A DNA stretch of 44,551 bases. Source: an uncultured Saprospiraceae bacterium. GTDB taxonomy: Bacteria > Bacteroidota > Bacteroidia > Chitinophagales > Saprospiraceae. The translations under genes and the position numbers were made by a program. The notes below the pieces were generated by a model. It searched no databases and was not told where the DNA came from. It saw only the letters and a list, made by a program, of their open reading frames with translations. The stretch lies in contig CALEAC010000152.1 of the NCBI GenBank assembly GCA_937944095.1, positions 1 to 44,551 of the forward strand, read 5' to 3'. Below are positions 24,404 to 31,968 of this stretch, piece by piece. Positions within the stretch are counted from its first letter, which is position 1. Every line of letters starts with the position of its first letter.

Positions 24404-25465
24404 ATGGCTAAGAAGATCAAGATAGGAATTACAATAGGCGACATCAATGGTATAGGGCCTGAAGTAATCATCAAGGCACTCTCAGAATCTAAAATGATGG
24501 ACTATTTCAAGCCCGTCATCTATGGTAGCACTAAGGCCTTAGCCTATCATAAAAACATCGTCAAGGACGCAAATTTTACGTTTGTTTCCATCACAGATAT
24601 CCATAATGCCGCATTCAATAAGGTGAATGTGATCAATGCCTGGACAGATGATGTCAATATAGAAATGGGTAAACCGACTGCAGAATCTGGAAAGTGTGCC
24701 CTGTTAGCCTTGGAAAGAGCGGTACAAGATATCAAAGAAGGTCACCTAGATGCTCTAGTAACTGCGCCTATCAGTAAGCATGCGATGAACATGGCAGGTT
24801 TTGCTCATAAGGGCCATACTGAATTCCTAACTGAGTCACTAGGCGCCCCAGAATCAGTAATGACCATGGTATCAGATGATACCATTATAGCTGTGGCAAC
24901 TAATCATTTAGCTATCAAGGACGTCGCTGGCAAACTCAATAAGGATAAAATCACTAGAAAACTAAAAGTCCTCAATAAAGCGCTAAAACAAGACTTTGGC
25001 TTAGAAAGACCCACAATTGGTGTCTTAGGACTTAATCCACACGCAGGTGATGAAGGTGTGATCGGCCGAGAAGAAAACGAATACATCATACCAGCTATCA
25101 AGGACGCTAAGAAAAATGATGTATTGGTCTCAGGCCCCTACCCTGCTGATGCCTTTTTCGGTGGCTCAGAATTCAAAAAAGTGAATGCCATACTGGCTAT
25201 GTATCATGACCAAGGCCTTATTCCTTTTAAACTAATGTCATTTGGCAATGGTGTGAACTTTACTGCTGGCTTACCTATAGTGAGGACTTCTCCGGATCAT
25301 GGAACTGCTTATGACATCGCAGGAAAAAACATAGCAGATCCAGCATCTATGCGGAAAGCGCTATTCCTAGCACGTGATCTATTCTATAATAGGAAGTTAT
25401 ACCTGGAGGGTCAGAAGGACAGAATCAAAAAAACACCAAAGCCGCAAGAAGGAATCCAAGATTAG
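24404..25465 (+). CDS. pdxA: 4-hydroxythreonine-4-phosphate dehydrogenase
   Basis: A 353-residue enzyme of the DXP-dependent pyridoxal phosphate pathway, oxidising 4-phosphohydroxy-L-threonine. The N terminus is GITIGDINGIGPEVIIKAL; metal-binding histidines appear in KGHTEFLTE, LNPHAGDEG and MYHDQGLIPFK; TSPDHGTAYDIAGK is the C-terminal signature. The length matches the family. TATCTTCG near 24380 resembles a -7 element with one mismatch. No other pdx gene is present in the window. Confidence 0.95.
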   Translation: MAKKIKIGITIGDINGIGPEVIIKALSESKMMDYFKPVIYGSTKALAYHKNIVKDANFTFVSITDIHNAAFNKVNVINAWTDDVNIEMGKPTAESGKCALLALERAVQDIKEGHLDALVTAPISKHAMNMAGFAHKGHTEFLTESLGAPESVMTMVSDDTIIAVATNHLAIKDVAGKLNKDKITRKLKVLNKALKQDFGLERPTIGVLGLNPHAGDEGVIGREENEYIIPAIKDAKKNDVLVSGPYPADAFFGGSEFKKVNAILAMYHDQGLIPFKLMSFGNGVNFTAGLPIVRTSPDHGTAYDIAGKNIADPASMRKALFLARDLFYNRKLYLEGQKDRIKKTPKPQEGIQD

Positions 25466-25587
25466 GTTGAGATTTAGGTTCTAAAAAAATCCTCTCCTTA
25501 GATTGGTTTATTGCTTGTCTTACTTCTATTGACTTTGGCTCGACAAATATAATCATCCGATTATATAATTCCCATGTCTATTTTTCT

Positions 25588-26145
25588 TTAACGAGTAATG
25601 GTTCTAACCATTCTTAGAGGATTAGCATCACTATCGTATCTGGCGAGGTCATATTTCTCTACTATAGCTATCAATTTCAAGGCATACATAGGGTCAGTAG
25701 CGTAACCAGCCTTCTTTAGGCCATAAGCCCATGACTTATAGTCATCTCTTCTAAGTTGGAATAATTCGCTATAGTTTTCACTGTTTTGAAGAAAATTCGA
25801 GTGATCCACATAAGAATCTATCACTGTAGAGTAAGATCTAAAGCATGATTCTATTAGTCTTCCCGAGTGGTCTGTATCATCATCCTTGTGATAATAAGTA
25901 CCGCCTGTCCAGTAGGTCTTACACTTGATTCCGAAATGGTTATTGGCGTAGGTTGCTAGGTCACTAGTGCCTAAATTTGACTCATGAAGGGCCTGCGCCA
26001 AGGTGATACTGGCGGGAATACCTGATCGGTACATTTCCACGACAGCAATCTGCCTATATTCATGAATGTAATTCTTCGCAAGGTGAGCTCTTGTGTCAGA
26101 CGGATGACTGAGCCCAAATAGTAGGATACTAATAAATAAAAACAT
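25588..26145 (-). CDS. Secreted N-acetylglucosaminidase (GH73-type)
   Basis: A 185-residue peptidoglycan hydrolase. The N terminus is hydrophobic (MFLFISILLFGLSHPSDTRA) and probably a signal peptide. The catalytic Glu is in ASITLAQALHESNLGTSDLA, followed by NHFGIKCKTYW and SYVDHSNFL; WAYGLKKAGYATDPMYA is the conserved C-terminal motif of the family. It cuts the glycan strand between GlcNAc and MurNAc. Many relatives in Bacteroidota carry a LysM domain; none is present here. It is divergent from the glycosylase gene. Confidence 0.9.
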   Translation of the reverse strand: MFLFISILLFGLSHPSDTRAHLAKNYIHEYRQIAVVEMYRSGIPASITLAQALHESNLGTSDLATYANNHFGIKCKTYWTGGTYYHKDDDTDHSGRLIESCFRSYSTVIDSYVDHSNFLQNSENYSELFQLRRDDYKSWAYGLKKAGYATDPMYALKLIAIVEKYDLARYDSDANPLRMVRTITR

Positions 26146-26208
26146 AAAGTCAGGTGGTTTCTCTTATAATTCCAAAAGACGTGCCAACCTATATTAAAAA
26201 AAGATCAT

Positions 26209-26823
26209 ATGTTAGATTTCAAACTGGCCACTAAGCATCTGATCAAGGATAAGATCCTCAAAAAAGCGATCAAAGGATTACAACCTCTTGAGCTTCCAGC
26301 CACAGGAAATGTGTACAACGAACTGGTCAAGGCCATCGTCTATCAACAAATCTCCTATAAAGCTGCAGATACTATATATGGACGTTTCGTAGACTTGCTA
26401 GGTTCAGAAAATTTTCTTCCGCAAGATCTGATGATGGTTTCTCAAGAAGATCTAAAAGCTGTTGGATTTTCAACACAAAAGGCGCGCTATGTCCATAATA
26501 TAGCTGAGTATTTCCTAGAGCAAAAGCTCTATGAAGCAGATTGGTCCGCCTATTCTGACTCAGAAATCATCAAGCTCCTCACTGAAATAAAAGGGGTTGG
26601 CGCATGGACTGTTAATATGATGCTCATCTTTCAGCTAGGTAGACCAGATATACTTCCACTTGGTGATCTGGCGATCCGACAAGTGATGATCCAATTATAC
26701 CAAGTCAAGTCTGAGAAAAAAGAACTAAGGAAAGCCCTTACCCAGATAGCTGAACCATGGCGCCCCTATAGAACCATAGCCAGTCTCTATTTATGGTCAT
26801 GGAAAAGAGAGAATCCTAGTTAA
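26209..26823 (+). CDS. DNA-3-methyladenine glycosylase, AlkA-type (HhH-GPD)
   Basis: A 204-residue base-excision glycosylase. The helix-hairpin-helix is LTEIKGVGAWTVNMMLIFQLG, followed after a short loop by the catalytic Asp in PLGDLAIRQ. VKAIVYQQISYKAADTIYGRF is the family's conserved N-terminal helix. It lacks the extra N-terminal domain of E. coli AlkA, like many compact homologues. It removes alkylated purines. It is followed 19 bases later by the AstE-like gene. Confidence 0.92.
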   Translation: MLDFKLATKHLIKDKILKKAIKGLQPLELPATGNVYNELVKAIVYQQISYKAADTIYGRFVDLLGSENFLPQDLMMVSQEDLKAVGFSTQKARYVHNIAEYFLEQKLYEADWSAYSDSEIIKLLTEIKGVGAWTVNMMLIFQLGRPDILPLGDLAIRQVMIQLYQVKSEKKELRKALTQIAEPWRPYRTIASLYLWSWKRENPS

Positions 26824-26842
26824 TCAATTACTTTAGTTTCTG

Positions 26843-27778
26843 ATGATGAGCGAAAAAAGGATAATTGGCACTTATGAAGGAAGGACTAAAGGGCCTCTTT
26901 TCATAGCTATCGGGGCGATGCATGGCAATGAACCTGCCGGTGTGAGAGCGATAGAACTAGTTCTGAAGATGCTGGAAGTAGAACCAGTCAGGAATCCCGA
27001 ATTCACATATATAGGCCAGTTCTTGGGTCTTATCGGTAATGTAACTGCTTATGAAGCAGGGGTTCGCTTCATGGATAAGGATATGAATAGGAATTTCACT
27101 GCAGAAAACCTGGACCATAACAATCTAGACAGCTCAGACTGTGATGCAGAGGATCGTGAGATTATAGAGCTACAGACCACTATAATGAACGCTATAGCAG
27201 CTTATCGACCTAATAAAGTGATTCTACTGGACCTCCATACCACTTCTTCTTATGGTGGCATCTTTACCATATGCCGTGATAAGGCGGCAGACATAGAAAT
27301 AGCCGCCGCTATGCACGCACCTATTGTATTAGGGATGCTCAGAGGGCTAAAGGGAACGACACTGCACTACTTTACCACAGAGACCTTAGGCGTGGAGACA
27401 ACACCTATAACCTTTGAATCTGGGCAGCATACAGAAGAGTTATCGGTCAGACGAGCTGTAGCAGGTCTTATTAACTGTATGAAAGCCATAGGATCAGTAA
27501 AAGAAGATGATGTCGAAAACCATCATGAACAGATTCTCATCCAATATTCTGCTGATTTACCGAAACTAACTAAGTTGGTAAATAGACATGGTATCAAGGA
27601 GGAAGACAAATTTAGAATGAATCCAGGTTATAAGAATTTCCAAAAAGTCAAAGCAGGGGAAACGGTTGCTCAGGACAAAAACGGTCCAGTGAAGATTCCA
27701 CAAGATGGACTTATCCTCATGCCGTTATATCAGGATAAGGGAGAAGATGGTTATTTCCTAATAGAAGAAGTTATATGA
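26843..27778 (+). CDS. Succinylglutamate desuccinylase/aspartoacylase-like zinc enzyme
   Basis: A 311-residue M14-like amidohydrolase. Zinc ligands are His and Glu in IGAMHGNEPAG and His in LLDLHTTSS; FMDKDMNRNF contains the conserved substrate Arg/Asn region; TFESGQHTEELSV supplies the catalytic Glu area. The C-terminal domain (FRMNPGYKNFQKVKAGETVA) matches the AstE/AspA barrel. No ast operon is around, so the true substrate may be another N-acyl amino acid. The start could also be the second ATG at 26846. Its stop overlaps the next start by four bases (ATGA). Confidence 0.85.
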   Translation: MMSEKRIIGTYEGRTKGPLFIAIGAMHGNEPAGVRAIELVLKMLEVEPVRNPEFTYIGQFLGLIGNVTAYEAGVRFMDKDMNRNFTAENLDHNNLDSSDCDAEDREIIELQTTIMNAIAAYRPNKVILLDLHTTSSYGGIFTICRDKAADIEIAAAMHAPIVLGMLRGLKGTTLHYFTTETLGVETTPITFESGQHTEELSVRRAVAGLINCMKAIGSVKEDDVENHHEQILIQYSADLPKLTKLVNRHGIKEEDKFRMNPGYKNFQKVKAGETVAQDKNGPVKIPQDGLILMPLYQDKGEDGYFLIEEVI

Positions 27779-28218
27779 AACTGACAGAGGCGACAATAGA
27801 AGAAGTGCTGCAGGAACTAGAACAAGGCCCATTAACACCTGAATTTTCACTAGCACAGTTGGAATTCTGGCAATATCTTAATTCTGAGACCTTTCTTGGG
27901 CTGAAAGCTGCGGAGCATCAGTTATTATTTTTTGTCCTTTCAGTCATCTATCATAGCTATAGTCGAGTAATCGAGTTGCCAGACTTTGATATAGATTTAT
28001 TTCAGAAATCGGAAGACGATTTATGGGCTCAGAGAGAGGGCTATAAGAGTTGGCCGATTGCTCTAGATAACTTCTTCGAATCCTCCACAGAGGAAGATAT
28101 AATGGCGTTTGTTGAGGATATGATAACTGAGGAAGAACCGGAAGAACTGACCGAATTAGGTAAGGAAGTCGTATTCATAACCGCTTTCGCATATATCCTG
28201 TTTTTGTCAAGTGGTTAG
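27775..28218 (+). CDS. Acidic protein of unknown function coupled to the AstE-like gene
   Basis: A 147-residue protein, strongly acidic, with a soluble helical pattern and a Trp/Tyr-rich middle (SEDDLWAQREGYKSWPIALDNFF). The C terminus is hydrophobic (VVFITAFAYILFLSS) but short for a membrane anchor. It shares an ATGA overlap with the upstream hydrolase, so it is translated with it. No family is recognised. It is the last host gene before tRNA-Asn. Confidence 0.7.
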   Translation: MKLTEATIEEVLQELEQGPLTPEFSLAQLEFWQYLNSETFLGLKAAEHQLLFFVLSVIYHSYSRVIELPDFDIDLFQKSEDDLWAQREGYKSWPIALDNFFESSTEEDIMAFVEDMITEEEPEELTELGKEVVFITAFAYILFLSSG

Positions 28219-28234
28219 AAATGTACATAAATCA

Positions 28235-28265
28235 TTGCACAGCTTCTAGAATCAGGTTATTTTTG
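28235..28265 (+). promoter_or_regulatory. Promoter of tRNA-Asn
   Basis: TTG at 28235-28237 and TATTTTTG at 28258-28265 (exact TAnnTTTG) are separated by 20 bases, a near-ideal Bacteroidota housekeeping promoter. The tRNA begins 15 bases after the -7 element. Confidence 0.8.
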
Positions 28266-28280
28266 GCCTCGCAATGAAAA

Positions 28281-28354
28281 GCTCCCTTAGCTCAGCTGGT
28301 TAGAGCGGCGGACTGTTAATCCGTAGGTCCAAGGTTCAAGTCCTTGAGGGAGCG
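28281..28354 (+). tRNA. tRNA-Asn (anticodon GTT)
   Basis: A complete cloverleaf: acceptor GCTCCCT/AGGGAGC with discriminator G, D stem GCTC/GAGC, anticodon stem GCGGA/TCCGT with loop CTGTTAA, T arm CAAGG-TTCAAGT-CCTTG. CCA is not encoded. It has its own promoter and is followed by an intrinsic terminator. The integrative element inserts just downstream, and the recombinase reading frame on the opposite strand runs through nearly the whole tRNA. Confidence 0.96.
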
Positions 28355-29861
28355 CTTTAGAGGACGTATTTGAGATTATCTCTTTTACGTCCTTTTTTAT
28401 TGCCCCTAAGTCATTGATATTCAGGGTGAATAGAGATAATAAGACACTTGGCTTAGTGGTTCGATATTTTTGGTCTTCAAATATCAGTTTATCAGGAAAT
28501 ATCGAACCAATGATTTTGTGCTTTATATCTATTGAAGCCTCTTTAAAGTGGTTTCCTATATTTTGGATTAGGGGTATACTGTAAGACAGGTACTTTTGAA
28601 AGTTCGTCTTTTTACTTCTGAGTCTTGTTTGCTTCATGACTAATTCACTCTTATCATCGATATACTTAGAAGAAAGCTCTTCATACTTTACAGAACTAAT
28701 GTCATTATCAATAAACTTCTCATCTATTGAGTCAATACGGTCCTGAGCCTTTGTAATGAGCTTCTCAAGCTGATAAGTCTCTTTCAGTATATTCTTATCC
28801 TCATTTTTAAACAAGTCCTTTACAATGGCTAAGTAGAGCTTTGAAATCTCGTCTGGCAATTGAAATGAATTTAGATATGACTCAAAGGCTTCATTAGCTT
28901 TCTTGGCATTAAAACTTTCCTTACAGGTCTTTTGACATTTATAGTAATAGTAATAACCGCCATTCCCTTTAGATTTTGCGCCTGTAAGATTCCCACCGCA
29001 CTTAGCACAAACTAGGAAGCCACGTAAAGGAAGGTTAGGGTCTTTCGTAGTCTTTTGTAGTGGTTGTACTCTTTTGCTGCTTAGTATGCTTTGAACTTTA
29101 TTGAAAAGAGATTCGGTTACAATTGCCTCGTGTAATCCTTGAACAATCTCTTCCTTCTCTTCTTTCCATGCCTTAATCACAATCTTGCCAATGTAGACAG
29201 GATTAGATAACATTCTACTAAATGGGTTCTTGGTTAGCTTGAATCCTTTTAAGCTCATCATTCTTCTCACTTCTTCCTTAGAATAAATGCCTTTTGCAAA
29301 TAACTTAAAGGATTCTTCTACGAACTTGGCTTTATAGTTCGGTGTAATAGTATGAATGTTTCCAGTTTTGTATCTATCATATCCAGTCGGTGGTACACCA
29401 TTCCATCTTCCCTCTCTTTTTGCTTGTCGCATACCCCTTTTAGTATTCAGACTTCTTCTCTGGTTATCCATTTGGGGGATAGCAAAATTGATTAGGGATA
29501 AGAACCAAGATTCAGGCGTAGAGTCGTCAAAGTCGTTCTCAAGGAATTTTAACTCTACACCAAGTTTTCTAAGTGCTGCAACTTGTTCAAATGATTCCCT
29601 TAGATTCCTAGAAAATCTATCTGGTCTTATTATTAGGACCATAGAAGGATTAAACCTATTCTCTTTTAGATCATTGATAAACTCCTTCCACTTAGGTCTA
29701 TTAAAATTCTTTGCTGAATGGTCTTCTTGATAATGGTGTAGTATCTCATACCCTTCTCTATCACAATACTTCACAAGTCTTTTATACTGGTCCTGAAGAC
29801 TAAAGCCACTATCCTTCTGTTCTTCTGTAGATACCCTTGTATATAAGACTACTTTTTTCAT
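28287..29861 (-). CDS. Serine recombinase (integrase of the element)
   Basis: A 524-residue large serine recombinase. The resolvase domain has the nucleophile Ser11 in YTRVSTEEQ and IIRPDRFSRN; the Recombinase domain runs about 155-265 (WNGVPPTGYD; NPVYIGKIV); a zinc ribbon has Cys285, 288, 309 and 313; a coiled coil follows (about 355-420). Such enzymes integrate DNA between short att sites. The last 34 codons lie outside the predicted element, antisense to the tRNA-Asn terminator and tRNA, and end at a TAA inside the tRNA. In the predicted circle the frame would instead end as GAIKK-PDST (494 residues). The ATG overlaps the TGA of the small upstream ORF. Confidence 0.92.
   Translation of the reverse strand: MKKVVLYTRVSTEEQKDSGFSLQDQYKRLVKYCDREGYEILHHYQEDHSAKNFNRPKWKEFINDLKENRFNPSMVLIIRPDRFSRNLRESFEQVAALRKLGVELKFLENDFDDSTPESWFLSLINFAIPQMDNQRRSLNTKRGMRQAKREGRWNGVPPTGYDRYKTGNIHTITPNYKAKFVEESFKLFAKGIYSKEEVRRMMSLKGFKLTKNPFSRMLSNPVYIGKIVIKAWKEEKEEIVQGLHEAIVTESLFNKVQSILSSKRVQPLQKTTKDPNLPLRGFLVCAKCGGNLTGAKSKGNGGYYYYYKCQKTCKESFNAKKANEAFESYLNSFQLPDEISKLYLAIVKDLFKNEDKNILKETYQLEKLITKAQDRIDSIDEKFIDNDISSVKYEELSSKYIDDKSELVMKQTRLRSKKTNFQKYLSYSIPLIQNIGNHFKEASIDIKHKIIGSIFPDKLIFEDQKYRTTKPSVLLSLFTLNINDLGAIKKDVKEIISNTSSKALPQGLEPWTYGLTVRRSNQLS
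28361..28398 (+). terminator. Terminator of tRNA-Asn, overlapping the recombinase 3' end and the att core
   Basis: AGGACGTA (28361-28368) pairs with TACGTCCT (28386-28393), with inner GAGAT/ATCTC pairing, followed by T6. The T-tract is the first half of the 13-bp direct repeat, so integration leaves the terminator intact. Confidence 0.75.
28392..28404. repeat. attL core of the integrative element
   Basis: CTTTTTTATTGCC occurs here and again, in the same orientation, at 35197-35209. One mismatch further on both copies continue with CTA. It lies in the tRNA-Asn terminator T-tract and inside the recombinase frame. The copies are 6805 bp apart and bracket all the accessory genes. Confidence 0.7.
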
Positions 29862-30016
29862 ATGTTACTTTCTAAAAATTGTTCTTTGTCAATGTTAGCT
29901 AATTGATATAGTAAATCTCTTATGAGTTCTATTTCTTCTTTTGAGTATTTGTTTCCTTGACTATTAAGTATGTTTTGACAGAATGAAATGGATAGCATTT
30001 CTATGAAATAGACCAT
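29858..30016 (-). CDS. Small protein coupled to the recombinase
   Basis: A 52-codon frame beginning MVYFIEMLSISFCQNILNSQ and containing KEEIELIRDLLYQLANI, a well formed amphipathic helix. Its TGA overlaps the recombinase ATG (ATGA), so the two are probably translationally coupled. Small ORFs in this position are frequent before serine recombinases in Bacteroidota; they might be recombination accessory factors, but no function is known. The frame partly overlaps the preceding 36-codon ORF in another phase; together they could be one gene of about 70 codons split by a frameshift. Confidence 0.55.
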   Translation of the reverse strand: MVYFIEMLSISFCQNILNSQGNKYSKEEIELIRDLLYQLANIDKEQFLESNI

Positions 30017-30074
30017 CTACTTGAGCCTTCAAGTTTTTTAGCCTGTATGTATTATAGACTGATACTTCAGTCAT
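29964..30074 (-). CDS. Very small ORF coupled to the MerR-like gene
   Basis: A 36-codon frame (MTEVSVYNTYRLKNLKAQVD and onward, ending in KHT) whose ATG overlaps the TGA of the MerR-like gene by four bases. It overlaps the next small ORF in a different phase for over 50 bases. It may be a genuine leader peptide, or the 5' part of a small gene broken by a one-base shift. The coupling on both sides supports translation through the region. Confidence 0.35.
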   Translation of the reverse strand: MTEVSVYNTYRLKNLKAQVDGLFHRNAIHFILSKHT

Positions 30075-30898
30075 TTCTTTACCTTTTTCTTTGCGTACAC
30101 AACCTTTCCTTTTCGTTGTTTAATCTCTAAGTCTTGATCTGGATTTTCTTTTAGCAAATCGTGAATATTCGTTCCCTTACCAAAAGAGTACTCAGTTGTA
30201 ATACTTGATATTTCTTCCCCTTTCAGTTCTACATTAATGTTCTTATATCCGTTGGTTCTGATTTCGTAGAGTACTTTAGACTCTGAATGGCTTAGTTGAT
30301 GCATAGCCTTATTAAGTGCTGAAACATCTTTTTTGTATAATTTTTGGACCAAGCTATTAAGCTCAATTCTGATATGATGCGGACTTATAGTACCAAAATC
30401 ATAAGCCAAATTAGCTTCTTGTATAGATGCAAATTCAATTGTCCCATCTGTAAAGATTAAGGCGAATACAGGCAACCTGAAGCAAAGTACTCTACCTATA
30501 TTGTATTGTAGTAATTGATTGCCAGAAATTGTCTTATTTGTTGACCTCTTTATTAGGTCATTTTTGACTTTGAGGATATTCTCGTTTGAGAAACCAAATT
30601 TTCTTAATTGATGAATAATTTCCATCCATACAATATCACAAGTAGAATATTTGCGCCATCCTTTTCCCTCAGGTCTTTCGTTATCAATTAAACCTAGCTT
30701 TTCCCAATGGTTAAGCATTCTGTAAGTAATGGCATTATTAGACTGCTTGATTCTTTTTTCAGATAGAAAGGTTTGAATCTCCTTCTGATTAATGATGAAC
30801 TCATCAAACTGGTCCATCATTTTATCATTTAAAGGAATCCAATTAGCTCTGGATTTTGAGTCTTTTCCTTTTTTGTTTGTTTGGTAAATATCTGCCAT
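30071..30898 (-). CDS. MerR-like DNA-binding regulator of the element
   Basis: A 275-residue protein. Residues about 55-115 read as a MerR-type winged helix: ITYRMLNHWEKLGLIDNERP, then GWRKYSTCDIVWMEIIHQLRKFGFSNENI. Before it is a 50-residue basic segment, and after it a longer C-terminal region with no recognised ligand-binding domain and a very basic tail (KQRKGKVVYAKKKVKK). It starts the operon that ends with the recombinase. A perfect dyad lies over its own -7 element, so autoregulation is likely. It could control integration/excision, or act as an excisionase-type factor; only the DNA-binding fold is visible. Confidence 0.7.
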   Translation of the reverse strand: MADIYQTNKKGKDSKSRANWIPLNDKMMDQFDEFIINQKEIQTFLSEKRIKQSNNAITYRMLNHWEKLGLIDNERPEGKGWRKYSTCDIVWMEIIHQLRKFGFSNENILKVKNDLIKRSTNKTISGNQLLQYNIGRVLCFRLPVFALIFTDGTIEFASIQEANLAYDFGTISPHHIRIELNSLVQKLYKKDVSALNKAMHQLSHSESKVLYEIRTNGYKNINVELKGEEISSITTEYSFGKGTNIHDLLKENPDQDLEIKQRKGKVVYAKKKVKK

Positions 30899-30904
30899 TA
30901 AGTG

Positions 30905-30930
30905 TAAATCTTACTTAAAGGTAAGATTTA
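30905..30930. promoter_or_regulatory. Palindromic operator in front of the MerR-like gene
   Basis: TAAATCTTAC and GTAAGATTTA are perfect 10-base arms around a 6-base spacer, 7 bases upstream of the ATG and centred on the -7 element. A further GTAAGA half-site starts at 30950. This is a probable autoregulatory site for the MerR-like protein. Confidence 0.7.
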
Positions 30931-30947
30931 TCTAAAAACTTTCCAAA
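30916..30947 (-). promoter_or_regulatory. Promoter of the MerR-like/recombinase operon
   Basis: On the minus strand, TTTG (30944-30947) is followed after exactly 20 bases by TACCTTTA (30916-30923), one mismatch from TAnnTTTG. The start codon at 30896-30898 leaves a very short leader. The dyad covers the -7, so a bound regulator would repress. Confidence 0.65.
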
Positions 30948-30973
30948 TGGTAAGAATCTTAAGAGATGGGCAT

Positions 30974-31000
30974 AAAAAAAGCCTAGAACGAGTCTAGGCT
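30974..31000 (-). terminator. Rho-independent terminator after the Abi gene and candidate RNA
   Basis: On the minus strand AGCCTAGA (30993-31000) pairs with TCTAGGCT (30980-30987) around a 5-base loop, followed by seven T. It ends the MmeI-like/Abi transcription unit about 90 bases after the Abi stop codon. Confidence 0.9.
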
Positions 31001-31089
31001 ATGTTAAAATTTTATAGTGCAGCAAATGGGCAAAAGCCATATGGGGCACTTTTGTCCTGCGAAGTTACTTTAAAATAACTATTCAGGTA
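30974..31089 (-). ncRNA. Candidate structured RNA downstream of the Abi_2 gene
   Basis: The 116 bases from the Abi stop to the terminator have no ORF but several hairpins on the minus strand: AGTTA/TAACT just after the stop, an imperfect hairpin at 31019-31060 (CAAAAG with CTTTTG, CCATATGG at its tip, GCAG/CTGC at its base), then the terminator stem. AbiF-type proteins have been described with adjacent RNA antitoxins; whether this stretch is such an RNA, or just a structured 3' UTR, cannot be settled from sequence. No separate promoter is seen. Confidence 0.4.
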
Positions 31090-31965
31090 CTATATAACTG
31101 ATGTATAACCAATTTTAGTTCCAATTATAGAATTTATTGATGTAGAATGAGCATTTCTTGCTAAGGTGGAATTGATTTCCTCTAAAAAATCTGTTTTTCT
31201 ATTGGTTGATATTTGACCTATATAGTGTGATATGAGCTTAAAAACACCATTTAGCGAATGTCTATCGTTTCCTTGTAAGGGAAAAGAAGGCAAAGAAGTT
31301 ATACCCTTAGGAGTCTTAATATCATAAAGAACACCTCCATGGGCACATATATTTCTAATGAAAATTATGGTTTTAAAGTGGTCTATGAACTTAACAACAT
31401 TACGAACACCATATTTTGCTGATATCACCTCTTGGGCCTGAACATCTATGATCGCGTCAAATAGCTTAAGGTTGAAACCAAACGACATAAATTCTAGGGT
31501 CTTCCAAGCTGGAGCATACCTATCTCTAGGATATTTATTGTGATGATCTTTTATGGCCCTATTTCTTCTTTTAAAATCGTTATTGTAATAATTGGGTAAG
31601 TTTCGAACGAACCACCTTTTCACATATCTAGAATCATTAAACCAGATAGGTTGATTGTTATACTTATTTGATATCTCGTAAATCAACTGAGTTCTGAAAT
31701 TGACTTCTATTCGATTTAAATATTTTACTATTATGTTTTTGAGATCAATATCTAAGTAATAGAGTTTTAGCGCTTCCGAAAACTTACTGCCTGTAAGGAA
31801 AGTATGTGACCTATTTGCTTCAAAATAATGCCAATAAAAACCAAGTCGATAATATCCAATATCTAGTAACACCTCTCTAATTTTAGATATAGGGATATCT
31901 AAATCTAAGCCTCTTTGTTGTAGTATCGCTATTTGATTAGTTATCGTAGTTGCTGTTCTACCCAC
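31090..31965 (-). CDS. Abi_2 (AbiD/AbiF-like) HEPN abortive-infection protein
   Basis: A 291-residue protein of the Abi_2 family. Conserved family segments are DIGYYRLGFYWHYFE (about 35-49), YLNRIEVNFRTQLIYEIS (82-99) and FIRNICAHGGVLYD (202-215). The last holds R204-N-x3-H209, the RNxxxH motif of HEPN ribonucleases, so an RNA-cutting toxin activity is plausible. Members block phage growth by killing or arresting the infected cell. The gene starts 3 bases after the MmeI-like stop, so both are in one operon. A structured, terminator-ended tail follows and may hold an RNA partner. Confidence 0.87.
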   Translation of the reverse strand: MGRTATTITNQIAILQQRGLDLDIPISKIREVLLDIGYYRLGFYWHYFEANRSHTFLTGSKFSEALKLYYLDIDLKNIIVKYLNRIEVNFRTQLIYEISNKYNNQPIWFNDSRYVKRWFVRNLPNYYNNDFKRRNRAIKDHHNKYPRDRYAPAWKTLEFMSFGFNLKLFDAIIDVQAQEVISAKYGVRNVVKFIDHFKTIIFIRNICAHGGVLYDIKTPKGITSLPSFPLQGNDRHSLNGVFKLISHYIGQISTNRKTDFLEEINSTLARNAHSTSINSIIGTKIGYTSVI

Positions 31966-31968
31966 GTC

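Noticed and set aside
23992-24411. 139-codon plus-strand ORF opposite rsmA
   Set aside because: It is antisense to all the conserved N-terminal motifs of rsmA and has a composition typical of a reverse-frame shadow.
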